Shown one piece after another: positions 63,830 to 64,000 of a stretch of DNA of 64,000 nucleotides; the first letter of the stretch is position 1, and the number at the start of each line of letters is the position of its first letter. Source of the stretch: Chitinophagales bacterium (GTDB lineage: Bacteria > Bacteroidota > Bacteroidia > Chitinophagales > Saprospiraceae); assembly GCA_022360175.1 (NCBI GenBank), contig JAKSDI010000128.1, forward strand, positions 1 to 64,000. The letters run 5' to 3'. Position numbers and translations under genes: made by a program. Below the pieces are notes generated by a model that saw only the letters and a program-made list of their open reading frames with translations, searched no databases and was not told the origin of the DNA.

Positions 63830-64000
63830 TATTTTTGATTTAGCATTTAATTATATATAATAAACACCTTCTAGTACGTTTGACTTCCACAAGAACGCGA
63901 GAATGTTTACTAATGCTAGAAAGCTCGAATCCTGATTTTCTTAATATTCAAAATTTTTAGCAAATTTGTGAACTTTAATTTCACGTCTTTGTCGCAAATT

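Noticed and set aside
1-64000. tRNA or rRNA genes, CRISPR arrays, IS elements, prophage
   Set aside because: No cloverleaf-like T-arm, rRNA core, regularly spaced identical repeats, transposase, integrase or phage structural gene was seen by eye on either strand.

Overview
The window is an AT-rich chromosome segment of a Bacteroidota bacterium, most likely from the Saprospirales (the rank below phylum is inference). Evidence: at least six large secreted proteins end in type IX secretion (T9SS) sorting tails, there are DUF4271 and Bacteroidota-type RND/TolC genes, starts mostly lack a Shine-Dalgarno sequence, and several promoters fit the Bacteroidota pattern TTTG - about 20 nt - TAnnTTTG. No rRNA, tRNA, CRISPR array, transposase or integrase was seen.

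Layout. 1-6.6 kb: start of a secreted FN3-like protein (cut by the window edge), an orphan NarL-type response regulator, a phosphopantetheinyl transferase, a WD40 protein, a GH113-like lipoprotein and dCTP deaminase. 6.8-14 kb: two very large T9SS proteins (delta-60/dockerin/cohesin; Asp-box propeller/PKD). 14-17.1 kb: an 874-residue coiled-coil protein, perhaps an injection-system cargo or toxin, bracketed by a 133-bp direct repeat that is the 3' end of the next gene. 17-26.5 kb: a glycan island with an ABC-2 exporter (ATPase and permease), a GT-C-like membrane protein, a DPM1-like GT2, a small DUF2304-like membrane protein and a GT4. 26.5-29 kb: a possible small RNA and a redox group (Fe-S/CDGSH protein, pirin, muconolactone-isomerase-like protein). 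29.3-36 kb: MarR regulator, RND adaptor, RND pump, GtrA-like protein and TolC. 36-38.6 kb: rmlA, dapD, pth. 38.7-50 kb: T9SS proteins, three genes of unknown function, a sugar isomerase-like Tat lipoprotein and a VWA lipoprotein. 50-55 kb: S41 protease with its own MarR regulator, a lipoprotein, a coiled-coil/SPOR-like protein and an RhlE helicase. 55-64 kb: an abundant-looking PA-domain T9SS protein, an AIM24-family protein, an OmpR/histidine kinase pair, DUF4271, hemD, a Nudix CoA pyrophosphatase and a small secreted protein.

Between genes there is much structure: three dispersed repeat families, good intrinsic terminators (one tandem pair), paired palindromes around both marR genes, and degenerate short repeats just after stop codons. 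The best candidates for something new are the repeat-flanked cargo gene at 14.0-17.1 kb and the candidate small RNA near 26.8 kb. All functional calls come from reading the sequence; no database search was run.
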